Positions 9,000 through 17,847 are shown, counted from the stretch's first letter. The stretch: DNA of 64,000 bases from CAWGMT01 sp963823675 (GCA_963823675.1 CAWGMT010000020.1:62001-126000); one strand, 5' to 3'. The notes: generated by a model from the sequence alone, not told the origin. Translations and numbers: made by a program.

Positions 9000-9175
9000 G
9001 GAAAGCTCCGCTCGATCACGACCAGGAGGGCAACCCACGCGACCAAGCAGCCCATCACGAACAGGTAGAGCCCGGGCCAGGTACGCGGCCACGACAGACC
9101 GGTAAAGACATCCGCGGCCTCTTCACCGAAAGGCGACGGGTGCGGCACAGTGCTGTCGTCGTCGTGGTGCGTCAC
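8996..9175 (-). CDS. Small single-span membrane protein, probable symporter partner
   Basis: A 59-aa ORF begins GTG-ACG-CAC and ends ERSFP. One hydrophobic segment, LYLFVMGCLVAWVALLVV, spans about residues 36-53 after a polar N-terminus (HHDDDSTVPHP). The GTG overlaps the stop of the PIG-L gene (GTGA 9175-9172), and its own TGA overlaps the symporter GTG (8999-8996). It is therefore coupled on both sides. Small accessory membrane proteins are common beside SSS transporters; the precise role is unknown. Confidence 0.7.
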   Translation of the reverse strand: MTHHDDDSTVPHPSPFGEEAADVFTGLSWPRTWPGLYLFVMGCLVAWVALLVVIERSFP

Positions 9176-11703
9176 TTGCCGAGCGACACCAGGTTGGCAA
9201 AGAGTCGGTAGGCCCCTGGCACCCCGGCAGGTAGCTGCCGGAAGAACACGAGCCCCGTGTAAACGAAGTGGCCCCGGCCGTGTTTCGCCACGAGAAGACC
9301 CCCCTTGAGCGGTGTCTCGCCAGGGTCGCCCGACGCCAGGATCGGCGTGAAGTGCGCATCCCACCGGGTCGGGAAATAGATGCCGCGCTCTTGCACCCAG
9401 CCTTCCATGTCGGCCTTGGTGATCTTGTTAGGCGTTGTCAGCACGGCGTGGTCGGCTTCGAGGAACTCAACCGGCGCGCTCTCGTCGGTGACGCGGGCGT
9501 CCGCCAGGCGCAGGTCGTAGGGCGCGAGCCGAGTCGTTTTGAGCCCGTTCGGCCGGTTGTACTGGGCGACGACCGTTCCCCCGCCCTCGACATAGGCGAA
9601 GACAGCATCCATTTTTGGGGCGAGGTCGTCGCGCACATTGTAGGCACGGACGCCGATCACCACGCAGTCGAGGTCCTTCAGTTTCTCAGGCGTGAGGTCC
9701 GCTCCGGCGAGCCGGGTGACCTCGTAGCCCATTTCTTCGAGCCCCTCGGCCACGCGGTCACCTGCGCCGGGGATGTAGCCGACGCGCTGGCCCTTCTTCG
9801 CAAGCTCGAGCGATACGGCCTTGAGGCGTGCGGATGGTTGCAGCAATTGCACGGGGATATGCGGGTGCTTGATCACGATCCGACCGCTATTCCACGTCGC
9901 GTCGCCCAGGTGAGCCACGGCCGCGATGGCGGCCGTGCCGGGCTCGGACGGGGCTATCACACGGAACGCCAGCTTCACGCTCTCGCCGGCCGAGCCGAGG
10001 GTGAACGGCTGTGACGCGGGCGTGATTTTCCAGCCGTTCGGCGCCTTCAGTTCCAGTGTGCCCGTCGATTTATCGCGCAGGGCTGCGACCTCGACTTCCA
10101 CGAGACGCTCCGCTCCCGGAGCGAAGAGCCTCACCGCCGACAGGTACCGCAACGCCACGGGCGCGATCACGTCGAGCGAGCGGGTCGGTCGGCCGCTGGC
10201 AGCGGCCTGCACTGGCAGGTCGGCGACCTCCAGCGTCTCACCGCCGACCTGGAACCGGTGCTCGACCGGGAACGCCGTTGGGTTTTCGGGACGGCCGATC
10301 AACGTGGCGGAATCGACCTTGAAGATGCCGACCGGGTGCTCGTCGCGCAGCCAGTAAGGTTGGCCGAGCGGCGAGCCGGCAGGCAGCCTCTGTTCCTCCT
10401 CGCGAATTGCGGGAGTGCCGGCCGTCAGATCAATCGGCGCATCGATCGACCGGCCCGCCAGCGGGTACGACACCGCCAACCAGCGGACGGGCACGACCGA
10501 GCTGACCTTGGCCGAGTGCCGCAGGTGTAACACCTCGTTCGGTACGACTTCGGCCTGGGGAACCGTCGTCTCGACCACGAGGCCGAGGCAGCCCTGGATC
10601 GCCCGGTCGAGCTGGCGCCTCTTCTCGCTGACGATGGAGTCGAGTGGAAGCGCAGCGAGACGCTGGCGAATCGCCAGCAGGGCCGGCACGTTCGCCGCGG
10701 GATCCTTGAGGTCGAATTTCGCGACGGCCACGTCGGCCAGCTTCGCCACCTCGTCGCCACCGGGCACGCGGGCCCACGTCGTTTCGACCCCGTCCAAAAT
10801 ATCTTTGGTCGCCGCCTCGCCGGCCAGGAGTGTGAATGAGCCCGCGCGTGGGCCGCCTCCGCCGGCTCCGCCGCCTCCGCCCCCGCCAAAGTTGCCGAAG
10901 CCCTGGCTCTTGTGCATCGACCGGCTCCGTCCGGCGATCGCACCCAGCGCCTCGCCGGTGACCGGATCATTGCCGCCGACCTCGATGCGCACCGCGCCGG
11001 CACCGCCGCCTCCTCGTCCGCCTCGACCGAATCCGCCGCCGTCCTGGAGAATGCGCTTGGGCTGCCAGGCAGCCAGCTCGCGGATCTGCTCGGGAAATGC
11101 CTTCGGGTCACCCGCGAGCTTGAATGCCTCGACGGCGAGGATGGCCGACGCGGTATGGTGCCCGTGCCCGCCCCCTTGGGGAGAGAACCGCGTGATGATC
11201 ACGTCGGGCTTGAACGTGCGAATGACACGCACGATGTCGGACACGACGGCGGTTCGATCCCAGATCTTGAGCGTCTCGGCCGGGCTCTTCGAGAAACCGA
11301 AGTCGATGGCGCGGGTGAAAAACTGCTGGCCGCCGTCGAGCCGGCGGGCCGCGAGAAGCTCCTGCGTCCGGATGACTCCGAGCTCCTCGAAGATCTCCGG
11401 ACCGATCACATTTTGCCCGCCGTCGCCTCGAGTGAGCGAGAGATAGGCTGTGCGATATGCCCGGCCGCGGGCGAGGTAGGCGATCAACTGGGTGTTCTCG
11501 TCGTCGGGGTGGGCGGCCACATAGAGCACGCTTCCCAGCACGCGAAACCCGCGCAGCTCCCGGAGCGCGTCCTGTGCCGTCATCGGTTCCGACGCCCGAC
11601 CTCCCCTGGTAGCCCCCGCGAAGAGCACGCCGCAAAGCAGAAACATGACGAGATGACCGACGGATCGGTCCCTTGCCTGGGAGCGTTGTGAAGCCAAGAA
11701 CAT
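9172..11703 (-). CDS. Exported PIG-L (LmbE-like) deacetylase, large two-part form
   Basis: The 843-aa protein has an N-terminal hydrophobic signal (LVMFLLCGVLFAGATRG) and then a PIG-L domain with VLYVAAHPDDENTQL, SLTRGDGGQN and QGGGHGHHTAS metal-binding motifs. Two Gly-rich insertions sit near residues 230-290. The long C-terminal half (about 350-843) contains beta-rich segments and an end domain (DLDCVVIGVRAYNVRDDLAP) resembling a flavodoxin-like or ThuA-like fold. It is likely periplasmic. With the symporter it could liberate and import amino-sugar conjugates, but that coupling is inferred. It follows DUF2911 by 88 nt. Confidence 0.8.
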   Translation of the reverse strand: MFLASQRSQARDRSVGHLVMFLLCGVLFAGATRGGRASEPMTAQDALRELRGFRVLGSVLYVAAHPDDENTQLIAYLARGRAYRTAYLSLTRGDGGQNVIGPEIFEELGVIRTQELLAARRLDGGQQFFTRAIDFGFSKSPAETLKIWDRTAVVSDIVRVIRTFKPDVIITRFSPQGGGHGHHTASAILAVEAFKLAGDPKAFPEQIRELAAWQPKRILQDGGGFGRGGRGGGGAGAVRIEVGGNDPVTGEALGAIAGRSRSMHKSQGFGNFGGGGGGGAGGGGPRAGSFTLLAGEAATKDILDGVETTWARVPGGDEVAKLADVAVAKFDLKDPAANVPALLAIRQRLAALPLDSIVSEKRRQLDRAIQGCLGLVVETTVPQAEVVPNEVLHLRHSAKVSSVVPVRWLAVSYPLAGRSIDAPIDLTAGTPAIREEEQRLPAGSPLGQPYWLRDEHPVGIFKVDSATLIGRPENPTAFPVEHRFQVGGETLEVADLPVQAAASGRPTRSLDVIAPVALRYLSAVRLFAPGAERLVEVEVAALRDKSTGTLELKAPNGWKITPASQPFTLGSAGESVKLAFRVIAPSEPGTAAIAAVAHLGDATWNSGRIVIKHPHIPVQLLQPSARLKAVSLELAKKGQRVGYIPGAGDRVAEGLEEMGYEVTRLAGADLTPEKLKDLDCVVIGVRAYNVRDDLAPKMDAVFAYVEGGGTVVAQYNRPNGLKTTRLAPYDLRLADARVTDESAPVEFLEADHAVLTTPNKITKADMEGWVQERGIYFPTRWDAHFTPILASGDPGETPLKGGLLVAKHGRGHFVYTGLVFFRQLPAGVPGAYRLFANLVSLGK

Positions 11704-11791
11704 GCGCGGGCTCCGGAGTTGGGAGGCCCATCGCGGCCTGGCGGCGGCCGCGAGGGAAGGAAATCGACACGGCGATACCCGCCGATCCTAC

Positions 11792-12376
11792 TCATTTCTT
11801 CACCGTGAATGGGATCGAGTACTGTGTGTCCTCCCACATCATCTTGAGCTCACCCCCGGCGCCTGCCTGCGGCTCAATCGCCATGGTGAACTGGTCGACT
11901 TTCTTGTCGAGAGTCGTTTTCTTGAGGTCGACCCGGGCCAGCTCGTTCGCCTTCTCGGCGGTCTCATTATAGGGGATGCCCCACTGGCCGGTCTTCTTGT
12001 TGATGACGAGTTTCGAAGTTCCGTCTCCCTCGGCAGGGACGGTAAACAGCGAGTACGTGCCTGCGGGAAGCGATGTGCCGCCGATCTCGATGGGCATCGC
12101 GGTCGTCAGCAGCGTGGCCTCGTCGGCGCCCGTGCGCCAGACCTTGCCGAAGGGGACCAATCCGCCCCAGATCTTGCGGGCCTCGGTGGTCCCGGGTTTC
12201 GTGGTGTACGGCCGCCCGTAGACAAGTTTCACTTCGTCGCCATCGATCGTGGCCGTGATTGTTTCGTGCGGGCTGATCCGCTGCCGCTTTTTCTTGGCGG
12301 CCTGGGCCATGGCAGACGTCGAGGAGACGAGCGTTGCCGCGGCGACGAGGGTGACTGCGAGAGCGAGCCTTCTCAT
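11792..12376 (-). CDS. DUF2911 domain exported protein
   Basis: This 194-aa protein has a clear Sec signal (RRLALAVTLVAAATLVSSTSAMA) and a DUF2911 body: VKLVYGRPYTTKP, GLVPFGKVWRTGADEATLL, LPAGTYSLFTVP. ATG 12376 has the strong site GGAGGA 5 nt upstream. The family is common in Planctomycetes and Bacteroidetes and has no assigned activity. It is the first gene behind the promoter with the 17-bp palindrome and lies 88 nt before the PIG-L gene on the same strand, so it probably leads the thiol operon. Confidence 0.85.
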   Translation of the reverse strand: MRRLALAVTLVAAATLVSSTSAMAQAAKKKRQRISPHETITATIDGDEVKLVYGRPYTTKPGTTEARKIWGGLVPFGKVWRTGADEATLLTTAMPIEIGGTSLPAGTYSLFTVPAEGDGTSKLVINKKTGQWGIPYNETAEKANELARVDLKKTTLDKKVDQFTMAIEPQAGAGGELKMMWEDTQYSIPFTVKK

Positions 12377-12459
12377 AGGATTCCTCCGGTTGTCGGGTCG
12401 TTGGGCGATCGGGCGTCAGGCCAGGTCCGGCACCTTGCGGACGAGGCTCCGTGGATCCA

Positions 12460-12494
12460 GTAACTACGGTAGTTACAAATTGGGCCGCGGTCAA
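12460..12494 (-). promoter_or_regulatory. Operon promoter with 17-bp palindromic operator
   Basis: On the minus strand TTGACC (12494-12489) is followed by 12 nt and then the perfect palindrome GTAACTAC-C-GTAGTTAC (12476-12460). The -10 position (TACCGT) falls inside the palindrome. Layout and spacing are identical to the Rrf2 promoter at 4363-4397. The DUF2911 start lies 83 bp downstream. Confidence 0.7.
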
Positions 12495-12654
12495 GACATC
12501 TCCAAAGTTGCGACAGGCCCGGCTCATGCCGAGATACCGTACGGCGGTATCGAGGGCACAGTAGGCGTCCGATCGTACGGATGCGCCGCGAGCCGGGCGA
12601 TTGCTCGGCGCGTTCTCACCAGACGGAATGGGGCTCGAGGGCGACGAGCGGGCC

Positions 12655-12950
12655 CAGGCCGTGCTTTTTTACCGTGCCCGGCCCCCTTGACCGGATGGAA
12701 CGTCGCATCGACGCCCGCCGTCTTCAGGGCCTCGTACAGCAACTCGCTCTGGTTGAACGGCACCATATTATCCCGGTTGCCGTGCATGATGAGGAAGGGC
12801 GGTTAGCCCGCAGCCAGCGAATCGCGGCGTTGCAGTCCTCGATTTGGGCCGGGAACGGGGACTGCCGGCTGTAGCGATGGTTGATGCTAGCGACGGCGTA
12901 ACCCTTGCTGAGGAAGGGGATTGCCGCTTCGATGCGGTGTACGCGACGCT
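12655..12950 (-). pseudogene. Alpha/beta-hydrolase (esterase, BD-FAE-like) remnant
   Basis: Two pieces of one hydrolase are visible. IPFLSKGYAVASINHRYS and FPAQIEDCNAAIRWLRAN (12921-12802) form the upstream part. PFLIMHGNRDNMVPFNQSEL and LLYEALKTAGVDATFHPVKG (to about 12665) form the C-terminal part in another frame. In family members these are separated by about 100 residues carrying the GxSxG nucleophile, which is absent here. The internal deletion at about 12800, the frame change and the loss of both ends make it non-functional. Confidence 0.75.
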
Positions 12951-12980
12951 GCGAACCTCGCCATCCAGTCGGTACCAACG

Positions 12981-14900
12981 TCAACTTGAGCCAGGGGAGC
13001 GGAGCAACTCGACAATCTCGTGATGCCCGCGCTTCGTCGCCCATGCCAAAGGCGTTGCCCACGGCTCGGCATCCGCCTCCAATCCATCAGCGCCGCGTTC
13101 CAGATACAGTCTGACAAGATCGATGCGTCCCCACCGGCAGGCCCAGCCGAGCGGCGTCGATTTGAGCAGCGAATCGCGTATCGTGAGCGAGGCACCGGCA
13201 TCCAGCAGCATCGTCGCCCGCATAACGCGCTCGTCGTTTGACGCTCGACAGTAATCCGACGCGAGGTAGTGCAGGACCGTATATCCCTCACCGCCGCGAA
13301 CGTCGGGATCGACCCTATGGTCCAGGATGAGCTTCAAACCCTCGGGCAACTTGGCGCCGAGGAGCAGACCATTCCACCACGGATCGTCGCGCTTTCGCGT
13401 GATGTGCGGCAGACACAGCCGTATGAATACCGGATCGCCGCCGCACAGCGCTTCGGCCGCATGCTGGATCTTGAGCGGCTCAGGGTCAGCTAAACTGTAC
13501 GCCATCACAGTCCCATCGAGAATCGCTTGGGCGGTTTTCGGGTCCGCCACCGTTTCGACCGTGAGCCGCGCTCCATGCTTGCGCAACATTGCTACCATCT
13601 TCTCGTCCGCGGCCATGCATATCGAATCGCCAGAAGCGTACACGACTCCATTGGCATCGGCGCCGCGGGCGAGCAGCAATTCGGCGATTTCGTGCCGGCC
13701 GCACACGGAAGCGAACCAAAGAGGCATGCCCCAGCTTCGGGCGCCGTCGTCGGTGACGACCGACTCATCGGGATCGAGGCCGAGGTCGAGCAGCGTGGCG
13801 ACCATGTCGAGCCGGTTCACCCGCACCGCGATGGCAAGCAGGCCGCCGCGGAACACTTGGATCTCGTTCGGCAGCCGGCCCTTGCGATGCAGTCGCAACA
13901 CCGCCTGGCGATCGCCGAGGGCGACGGCGGCGCGGGGCGTGTGCTCGGCCCCTCTCTCAAGCAACAGGTGGGCCGTCTCGTGAAACCGTGCAGGATCGAC
14001 GCGCGCGTTCTCCATGAAGTAGAAAATGGAATCGCGTCCTTCCGGCGCCCAACCGGCAACGATGGCCGCGAAGTCGAGCGGTGTTTTGCCGGATTCCGGC
14101 GAATCGCACCTCATGGCGGTGCGCGACGCGATGGCGCCGGGGGAGGCACCGTGGTCGAGAAGCCAGCCCACGATCGCGGAATCGTGCTTCCAGGCCGCGA
14201 GGTGCAGCGGCGTGACACCATAGAGATCACACGCACCGATGAGCGCTGGATCGGCTTCCACCAAGGCGATGGCCTCGGCGGCGCGGCCCTCGGAGATGGC
14301 CTGCCACAGCGCATCGACCGCAGTGCCGGTGGATTTCACCCCGTGGCTGAGCCGCGCGCGGCGATTGTCTTCCTCGCGCTCGATGGTGGTGACAATCTCG
14401 CTGTACTCGCGGTCGACGGCAATGGCGTAAGCGGAGCTTGCGTCGCGGTGCGGCCAGATACCCACGCGCGCGTTCGCGCCGAGCTGCATCAGGACGCGGG
14501 TCAACACTTCATTGCGACTGAGCACGGCGCGATGGAGCGCGCTGTCGCAGAACTCAGCGTGATTCGGGTCGATCAGGTCGGGACGCGCTTTGGCTAGCCG
14601 CCGCACAGCCGCCACGTCACCGGCTTCGGCCGCCGCGAGGAGCGCCTGGAAGTTCACACCCTCGACGTGATTCTTGAGCGCGGGCCAGCTTGACAATCCG
14701 TAGGCTCGCGCAAGCACTCGCTGCGCGTCGGCCAAAGCGAAATGCGCTGGATCGGGGCTCTGTTCGAAGCGTTCGACTTCGGCGACGGCTGCATGTTTGC
14801 CGGCACGGTACGAATGGAGCAGTTCCTTGGCTTGCTTGCGGAGTTGGGCAAGGCTCGGCTTGGGCGGGAGAGTGCGCGTGGGCGCAGATTGAGAAGACAT
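12981..14900 (-). CDS. Ankyrin-repeat protein with N-terminal DUF-like helical domain (paralog 1)
   Basis: The 639-aa protein opens with an about 70-residue helical domain (LAQLRKQAKELLHSYRAGKH, VAEVERFEQSPDP, DAQRVLARAYGLSSWPALK), followed by ankyrin repeats such as YGVTPLHLAAWKHDSAIVGW and TPLGWACRWGRIDLVRLYLE. No signal peptide is seen, so it is probably a cytosolic binding scaffold. ATG 14900 has AAAGGAGG 5 nt upstream. It is intact, unlike its paralog at 15472-17257, which shares the N-terminal domain. An 86-nt foldable element lies 38 nt upstream of the start and is shared by both paralogs. Confidence 0.82.
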   Translation of the reverse strand: MSSQSAPTRTLPPKPSLAQLRKQAKELLHSYRAGKHAAVAEVERFEQSPDPAHFALADAQRVLARAYGLSSWPALKNHVEGVNFQALLAAAEAGDVAAVRRLAKARPDLIDPNHAEFCDSALHRAVLSRNEVLTRVLMQLGANARVGIWPHRDASSAYAIAVDREYSEIVTTIEREEDNRRARLSHGVKSTGTAVDALWQAISEGRAAEAIALVEADPALIGACDLYGVTPLHLAAWKHDSAIVGWLLDHGASPGAIASRTAMRCDSPESGKTPLDFAAIVAGWAPEGRDSIFYFMENARVDPARFHETAHLLLERGAEHTPRAAVALGDRQAVLRLHRKGRLPNEIQVFRGGLLAIAVRVNRLDMVATLLDLGLDPDESVVTDDGARSWGMPLWFASVCGRHEIAELLLARGADANGVVYASGDSICMAADEKMVAMLRKHGARLTVETVADPKTAQAILDGTVMAYSLADPEPLKIQHAAEALCGGDPVFIRLCLPHITRKRDDPWWNGLLLGAKLPEGLKLILDHRVDPDVRGGEGYTVLHYLASDYCRASNDERVMRATMLLDAGASLTIRDSLLKSTPLGWACRWGRIDLVRLYLERGADGLEADAEPWATPLAWATKRGHHEIVELLRSPGSS

Positions 14901-14938
14901 GACGTCCTCCTTTCCGCGGCTGTTGGCCGCATGGCTCG

Positions 14939-15024
14939 GTGTCCGCGTCGCGAACCGAAAGAAGGCACGTTGGCAATCAATAACAACGCATGGGTCAGGT
15001 GGGCTCAGCCCTTTCCGCGGACAC
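14939..15024 (-). ncRNA. 86-nt structured leader element, copy A
   Basis: Arms GTGTCCGCG and CGCGGACAC (9 bp, 15024-15016 with 14947-14939) enclose a small hairpin, GGGC-TGA-GCCC (15011-15001), and a conserved CCTTCTTTCG motif (14965-14956). The element has exactly the same length as copy B at 17282-17367, and one hairpin base pair covaries between the two. It lies 38 nt upstream of the ankyrin ATG, so it would be in the mRNA leader. It matches no riboswitch class I recognise. Confidence 0.5.
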
Positions 15025-15059
15025 AGAAGCGCCCTGAACGCTTGGTTTCAATTTACCAA

Positions 15060-15471
15060 GCCAAGGCGTTTTTGCAACCTGTGAAAGGCGACTCGACAGC
15101 CTTACGAGATTAGCTTTCCGTCATCCATCTGTTGTCGCAAACCCGCTTCCCAGCCCCGGACGCCAGCGACAAAAGGTTCTAACCTTGTCCAGTCGCCCCG
15201 ACTTGAAATCAACGGGGCTCGTCGCATTCACTTGTGGCGAGCCGTTTCTCTTTGGTTAGCAGCGGGTTGCGGCGTCTTGTCGGGCTGTTCCGTGGGTTCA
15301 AACGGTTGCTTCAGTTTCACCGCCCTCGGCCATCCTCTTCGTTAACCTATTGTTTGCCAACGACTTATCAAGTTCAAATCTCGTCGCCGCAATCGCGCCG
15401 AAAACAGGTCGCTGATCGCTGACGTGACGGGTCTGACGTGCGCGCCATGCGATCTACGGGGACTGCGCCGC
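15060..15471. other. Gene-free stretch
   Basis: No convincing ORF. A hairpin (GACAA.AGGTT / AACCTTGTC, about 15169-15190) and a second with arms GGCTCG/CGAGCC (about 15220-15245) are visible. Neither has a U-tract. The sequence near 15382-15396 looks like a tRNA T-loop but has no matching arms. Confidence 0.4.
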
Positions 15472-17257
15472 TCATGCCGAGTCACCGCCGTGCCGACGCA
15501 AAACCTCGGCCAGATCCTCGCGGCTGTTTTGCAGCATCTGGTCGGCGGGAGTGCGGCCTTCGTTGTCCTTGGCGTTGATGTCGGCGCCGTGTTCGATGAG
15601 AAGCTCGATGATCTCCTCGCCGTGCTGCGTGTCCTTGTTAGGGTAGTGCAAGGAAGTGCGTCCTTCATCGTCTCGGACATTCACGCAGTCAGGGTTCTCC
15701 CGCAGCAACGTGCGCACTCGGTCGAGTCCCCCGAGCGCGACGGCGTCGCAGATCGGTGCCAACCGAAGCAGATACTCAACGATGTCCCGCTGGTCCTTGT
15801 AGTTCGCCGCGGACAGCGGCGTGGCTCCGTAGTGAGGGTCGCGGGCATCCACGTCCGCGCCGAGTACGACGAGCAATTTGACGGTGTCCAGTTGACCGGC
15901 GAGAGCGGCGTAATGCAACGGCGATGGACGGTCCGCCTGGCCGTTGACGTCAAAGCCTAGCTCCACCAACAAGCGAAGACTGTCCGCACGGCCTTCTTCG
16001 GCGGCCAAGATGAGGAGTTCTCCCGGATCGTCCAACAGCGACGCATCGCGCGCAACGAGTTCATGGGCGCGATCCGCATCGACTCGGTTGCAGGCTGCGG
16101 CAAATTCATCCGCCGTACTGAGAGCGATTCGCCTGGCTCCCTGTGCGACAAGATAGTCGGCGATCTCCTGATGACCGTAGTACATGGCTGCCGCATACGG
16201 CGCACGAGCGTCGGCCGGGTACTGGCTGGTGCGGTTAACGTCGGCGCCGTTCTCGACGAGCAGCTTGACGCGGCCAAGATAGTTCGCCTTAACCGCGTAA
16301 AGCAACTGATACGAGAGAATGTCCGACGGGCTGCGGTTGTCGAACGCGCGGCCAGAACTGAAAGAACCGCTTGAACCATGGCCCGCCCTGATCCTTGCCC
16401 AAGCCATATTCGAAGAGCAGCTTCAAATGCTCGTCGTCGGGATACTGCATGCGGTTGTAGAGTCCTTGATTGTCGTTGGGGTCGGCGCCGGCTTCGAGCA
16501 GTAGCCGCGCGAACTCGAAACAGTACTGATGCGGCGGCTGGTACAATGACCCTTCAACTCGATGCACGTCGGTCTCGCCCAGGCCGAGCACTCCAGTCAG
16601 CGCGGTGCAGAGACACGGAAACTGTCCGCCCCATTCCCACAGGAAGCCGGCGTTCGGGTCGGCGCCGTGCTCGATCAACAGCCGCGCCGCTTGTAACGTC
16701 GAGTGCTCTTCGGCTTCGCTGTCGAGTCGTGAGTACGCCGCGTAGACCAGCGGCTCCCAATCGAACGGCCCGCCTTTCGCATGCACATCCGCGTTCTTCA
16801 TCAACAAGTCGGCAACCGCCGCGACATCGCCAACTGCTGCGGCGGTGTAGATGTTGGCCTTTGCGATTTGCGGCTTCGCGGCGAGGAGCCGCCGAGCCCT
16901 CTCACGCCGCGAAGGATGATCGCCGTCGAAATAAGTGATGCACGCCAGGCGCAGGAATTTATTCGCATCGTCATCAGACTTTGGCTGGAGCGGCTGGCGG
17001 TAGTTCTCGATCGTCTGGACGTAGCTCTTCAGCTTCTGCCAGCTCCTGAATCCGTAGCTTCTTGCGAGCACACGCTGCGCGTCGTGCAAAGCGAAGGCAG
17101 CCGGATCGGGAGCCTGTTCGTGTCGTTCGACTTCGGCGACTGCGCTGGCGTCGCCAGCACGGTAGGATTTGAGCAGTTCCTTCGCTTGGCGCTTGAACTG
17201 GTTGAAGTTCGGCCAGTGCGGCCACTCACGGTCTGATGAGAGATGAGAATCGGTCAC
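15472..17257 (-). CDS. Ankyrin-repeat protein (paralog 2), interrupted by one frameshift
   Basis: The GTG start at 17257 has AAAGGAGG 5 nt upstream, as in paralog 1. The N-terminal helical domain (FNQFKRQAKELLKSYRAGDA, VAEVERHEQAPDP) matches paralog 1, and ankyrin repeats follow (RLLIEHGADPNAGF, LLLEAGADPNDNQ). At about 16350 the frame shifts by one base within conserved sequence and continues with VKLLVENGADVN, ELLILAAEEGRADSLRLLVE and ELLIEHGADINAKD to the stop at 15472. Joined, it encodes about 590 aa. The frameshift is either a real recent mutation or an assembly indel. It is oriented like paralog 1, with its own copy of the leader. Confidence 0.72.
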
Positions 17258-17281
17258 AACGACCTCCTTTCAAAGCACCCG

Positions 17282-17367
17282 GTGTCCGCGTCACAGGCTG
17301 AAAGAAGGTTTGTCAGCCGAATAGAAGTCGATCGCAGTCGGGTGGACTCAGTCCTCTCCGCGGACAC
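17282..17367 (-). ncRNA. 86-nt structured leader element, copy B
   Basis: Same layout as copy A: arms GTGTCCGCG (17367-17359) and CGCGGACAC (17290-17282), hairpin GGAC-TGA-GTCC (17354-17344) and CCTTCTTTCA (17308-17299). The loop TGA is identical, while one stem pair changes from G-C to A-T. The distance to the GTG start is 24 nt. Confidence 0.5.
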
Positions 17368-17403
17368 GGCAGCGCCCCGATGCGCTACCGAGCAGCTTAG
17401 GCG

Positions 17404-17847
17404 TCTTGAGGCGCCGGGTCAATCCGCCTCGCCTTCAAGCACCAAGGAGGTGCGATGCTCTTGACGTTTCGTTGCAGTTCCCAACTACCGTCCATCGAGC
17501 ACACATTCAGTCTGCCATTTGCGCACAATCTGTCTACCTCTTTGTCTCGCTCGTTACGATAGCGCCGCGAGTACGCTGCTCCCTCCTCGTTTCGGCCGTT
17601 CATGGTCTTTCGACGGAGTCATTGCTTTCATCCCCGGCCCGCGCTCGCCGAGGGTCTCAGTATGCGCCGAAACGGTCGAAATGCCGGAGCCTCGCACCGT
17701 CAACCGATCTTCGGTAAGATTTCGGAAGATTTGACGTATAAGAGATGTGAGGACCTCTCGACCGCCCTGACCTCGCCCGCATGGCACTCGCCCCGCCGGG
17801 CGCTGCCGCCCTGTTTTACGTCTTCACAGCGATGACATGCTCTGGGT
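17404..17847. other. Gene-free stretch carrying repeat R1
   Basis: No supported gene apart from repeat R1 (17646-17724). A possible lipoprotein signal, MALAPPGAAALFYVFTAMTC followed by SGC, is encoded from ATG 17781. It is one frame off the leucine-rich protein downstream and may be its displaced N-terminus. Confidence 0.4.
17646..17724. repeat. About 78-bp dispersed repeat R1
   Basis: This aligns at about 78 percent identity by eye with 26660-26736 (R2). Shared blocks include CGGAACGGTCG-like sequence, CCGGARCCTCGCACC and CCGATTCTCGGTAAG-like sequence. Both copies lie beside truncated genes, so they may mark rearrangement ends. Confidence 0.55.

Noticed and set aside
7314..9068. 584-codon plus-strand frame across the symporter
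   Set aside because: It is rich in Arg, Glu and His without any domain and is antisense to a clear SSS transporter.
10921..10945. CGGCTCCGTCCGGCGATC inside the PIG-L gene, matching the 2.2-kb palindromic repeat
   Set aside because: Only about 18 bases match, within a Gly-rich coding segment; chance similarity is likely.
14939..15024. TPP-riboswitch-like CTGAG...ACCTGA wording in the ankyrin leader
   Set aside because: Only a few bases agree, the second half of the TPP consensus is missing, and the downstream gene is not thiamine related.
15266..15396. tRNA-like pieces (GTTGCGGCG ... CAAGTTCAAATC ... CGCCGCAA)
   Set aside because: The spacing of about 130 nt is too long, the T-stem does not pair and no anticodon arm is found.
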